A stretch of DNA of 64,000 nt. Origin: Nocardia uniformis NBRC 13702 (lineage in GTDB: Bacteria > Actinomycetota > Actinomycetes > Mycobacteriales > Mycobacteriaceae). Numbering within the stretch: position 1 is the stretch's first letter; each line of letters opens with the position of its first letter. Below are positions 62,759 to 64,000 of this stretch, piece after piece. Where the stretch lies: positions 62,001 to 126,000 of the forward strand of contig NZ_BDCE01000057.1 in the NCBI RefSeq assembly GCF_001613345.1, in the 5' to 3' direction. A model generated the notes under the pieces. The model did no database searches. It saw only the letters and a program-made list of their open reading frames with translations, and had not been told where the DNA came from. The translations under genes were made by a program, and so were the position numbers.

Positions 62759-63158
62759 ACTCGATGCCGAGGACAACAAACTGCTGACCCTCGCCCGCGG
62801 AGCCATGGGCCGCACCGGAGGTGCGGGCGGAGCCGCTATCCGCGATACCGACGGGCGCACCTATGCCGCCGGCGAGGTGGAGCTTTCCGCCCTGCGACTG
62901 ACCGCGTTGCAAGCAGCGGTCGCGGCGGCGATCTCCAGTGGCGCAGAGGGTTTCGAGGCGGCGGTGGTAGTCGGCAGGCCGTTCTCCGATCCCGGTGTGA
63001 CAGCTGTTCGCGAGGTCTCGGCGGCGGCGAGGATCGTCTTCACCGATCGGCAGGGCAAGGTTTTCGACATTGTCGACGGCCTGAGCGGTGACGCGGCGCA
63101 GCACCGGGGCGTTCCGGAAGGGTTCGATCTCGCTACCGAGTCGGAGGTACTCGAATGA
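62751..63158 (+). CDS. Cytidine-deaminase-like protein with missing catalytic residues
   Basis: A 135-residue protein in the era operon position where mycobacteria have Rv2365c-like proteins, aligned with the cytidine deaminase fold: [22 protein letters not shown], then [15 protein letters not shown]. In active enzymes the second motif is CAERxAL with a catalytic glutamate and a zinc cysteine, and a PCGxCRQ pair comes later. Here the first is TALQAAV and the second DPGVTAVRE, so no zinc ligand remains. It is probably catalytically dead. Start ATG 62751 overlaps the previous gene by 8 bases. Confidence 0.75.
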   Translation: MTELDAEDNKLLTLARGAMGRTGGAGGAAIRDTDGRTYAAGEVELSALRLTALQAAVAAAISSGAEGFEAAVVVGRPFSDPGVTAVREVSAAARIVFTDRQGKVFDIVDGLSGDAAQHRGVPEGFDLATESEVLE

Positions 63159-64000
63159 GCAGCACCAAGGACGAATTCCGTTCGGGCTTCGTATGTTTCG
63201 TGGGGCGGCCGAATACCGGCAAATCCACTCTCACCAATGCGCTGGTGGGGCAGAAGATCGCCATCACCTCCTCGCGGCCGCAGACCACCCGGCATACCAT
63301 TCGCGGCATTGTGCATCGCGATTACGCGCAGCTCATCCTGGTGGACACCCCGGGTCTGCACCGGCCGCGCACCCTGCTCGGGCAGCGGCTCAACGACCTG
63401 GTGCAGGATACGTATTCCGAGGTCGACGTGATCGCCATCTGCATTCCGGCCGATGAGAAGATCGGACCCGGTGACCGCTGGATCGTCGATCAGATCAAGC
63501 TGATGGCTCCCAAGACCACCCTGCTCGGCGTGGTCACCAAGATCGACAAGGTGAATCGCGACCAGATCGCCCACCAGCTGATGGCGCTGTCGAAGCTGCT
63601 CGGCCCCGACGCCGATGTGGTGCCGGTATCGGCGGTGAAGGGTGAGCAGGTCGATATCCTGGTCGACGTTATCGCCTCGAAAATGCCGCCCGGCCCGGCC
63701 TTCTACCCCGATGGCGAGATCACCGACGAGCCCGAGGAAACCCTCATGGCGGAGCTGATTCGCGAGGCCGCCCTCGAGGGTGTGCGCGATGAGCTCCCGC
63801 ATTCCCTCGCCGTGGTCATCGAAGAGGTGCTGCCGCGCGAGTACGAGGAAGACGACCTCGAGGACGATAAGGCTCCCGAAAAGCGGGCCATGCTGGATGT
63901 GCACGCCATTGTCTACGTCGAGCGCCCCAGCCAGAAAGCCATTGTCATCGGGAAGAACGGCTCCCGCCTCAAAGAGGTGGGTACCAACGCCCGCAAGCAG
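63155..64000 (+). CDS. era: GTPase Era (3' end outside window)
   Basis: The first 282 codons of Era, a GTPase that binds 16S rRNA and assists 30S assembly. G1 is GRPNTGKS (17-24), G2/switch TTRHT, G3 DTPG, G4 TKID, and the KH domain begins with IVIGKNGSRLKEVG. ATG 63155 overlaps the previous stop (ATGA). The window ends at ...GTNARKQ, close to the natural C-terminus, so only about 20 residues are missing. It is the end of the phoH-ybeY-corC operon. Confidence 0.97.
   Translation, partial: MSSTKDEFRSGFVCFVGRPNTGKSTLTNALVGQKIAITSSRPQTTRHTIRGIVHRDYAQLILVDTPGLHRPRTLLGQRLNDLVQDTYSEVDVIAICIPADEKIGPGDRWIVDQIKLMAPKTTLLGVVTKIDKVNRDQIAHQLMALSKLLGPDADVVPVSAVKGEQVDILVDVIASKMPPGPAFYPDGEITDEPEETLMAELIREAALEGVRDELPHSLAVVIEEVLPREYEEDDLEDDKAPEKRAMLDVHAIVYVERPSQKAIVIGKNGSRLKEVGTNARKQ

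Overview
The window is high-GC actinobacterial DNA, and its gene content points to a mycolic-acid bacterium, most likely Nocardia or a close relative. It holds an antigen-85-type mycolyltransferase, an Emb-family arabinosyltransferase, an Rv0885/fprB-like oxygenase-reductase pair, and a hrcA-dnaJ2-rsmE-phoH-ybeY-corC-era block in the order I recall from Mycobacterium tuberculosis. The genus is an inference. I see no tRNA, rRNA, IS element, prophage or CRISPR array.

Layout. 0-6 kb: a secreted mycolyltransferase converges on a lone Emb arabinosyltransferase with an unusual proline-rich insertion. 6-17 kb: accessory genes, including a GlxA-like regulator with an ABM monooxygenase, a lipase, a cold-shock protein, a YdeI-family gene broken by an in-frame stop, an MFS pump, hydrolases, a phenolic acid decarboxylase and a beta-lactamase-fold protein. 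17-21 kb: two overlapping acyl-CoA synthetase genes divergent from a LuxR-type regulator. 21.5-23.8 kb: a translationally coupled VWA protein and ARPP-1-like protein. 24-28.4 kb: AI-2E-type permease, hydrolase, SDR, DUF397 and secreted proteins. 28.6-31 kb: an ECF sigma factor followed by a secreted protein, a five-TM histidine-containing membrane protein and a Tat-lipoprotein Rieske protein, probably a redox cassette. 31-40 kb: a cell-wall amidase, then two Hsp70-like paralogues flanking a diiron oxygenase and ferredoxin/FprB reductase operon. 40-43.6 kb: SDR, HAD, an HxlR regulator with a divergent nitroreductase, and an F420-type (Ddn) protein.

43.8-49.9 kb is a complete assimilatory sulfate operon on the minus strand. 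Its order is cysteine-containing leader peptide, sulfite reductase, cysH, cysD, a duplicated cysD tail, cysN, then a CbiX/SirB chelatase that would finish the sirohaem needed by the reductase. 50-64 kb carries a SnoaL-like protein, hemW, an epoxide hydrolase, a redoxin, and the conserved hrcA-to-era block. That block is interrupted by a divergent MFS/LysR pair and includes a degenerate cytidine-deaminase-like protein between corC and era; era runs off the window end.

Five copies of an intergenic inverted repeat with arms of about 33 bp are scattered through the window. The observations I rate highest are the duplicated cysD tail, whose four differences are all synonymous, the sulfur-operon leader peptide, the sigma/Rieske cassette, the two Hsp70-like paralogues that lack the first phosphate-loop aspartate, and the VWA/ARPP-1-like pair.
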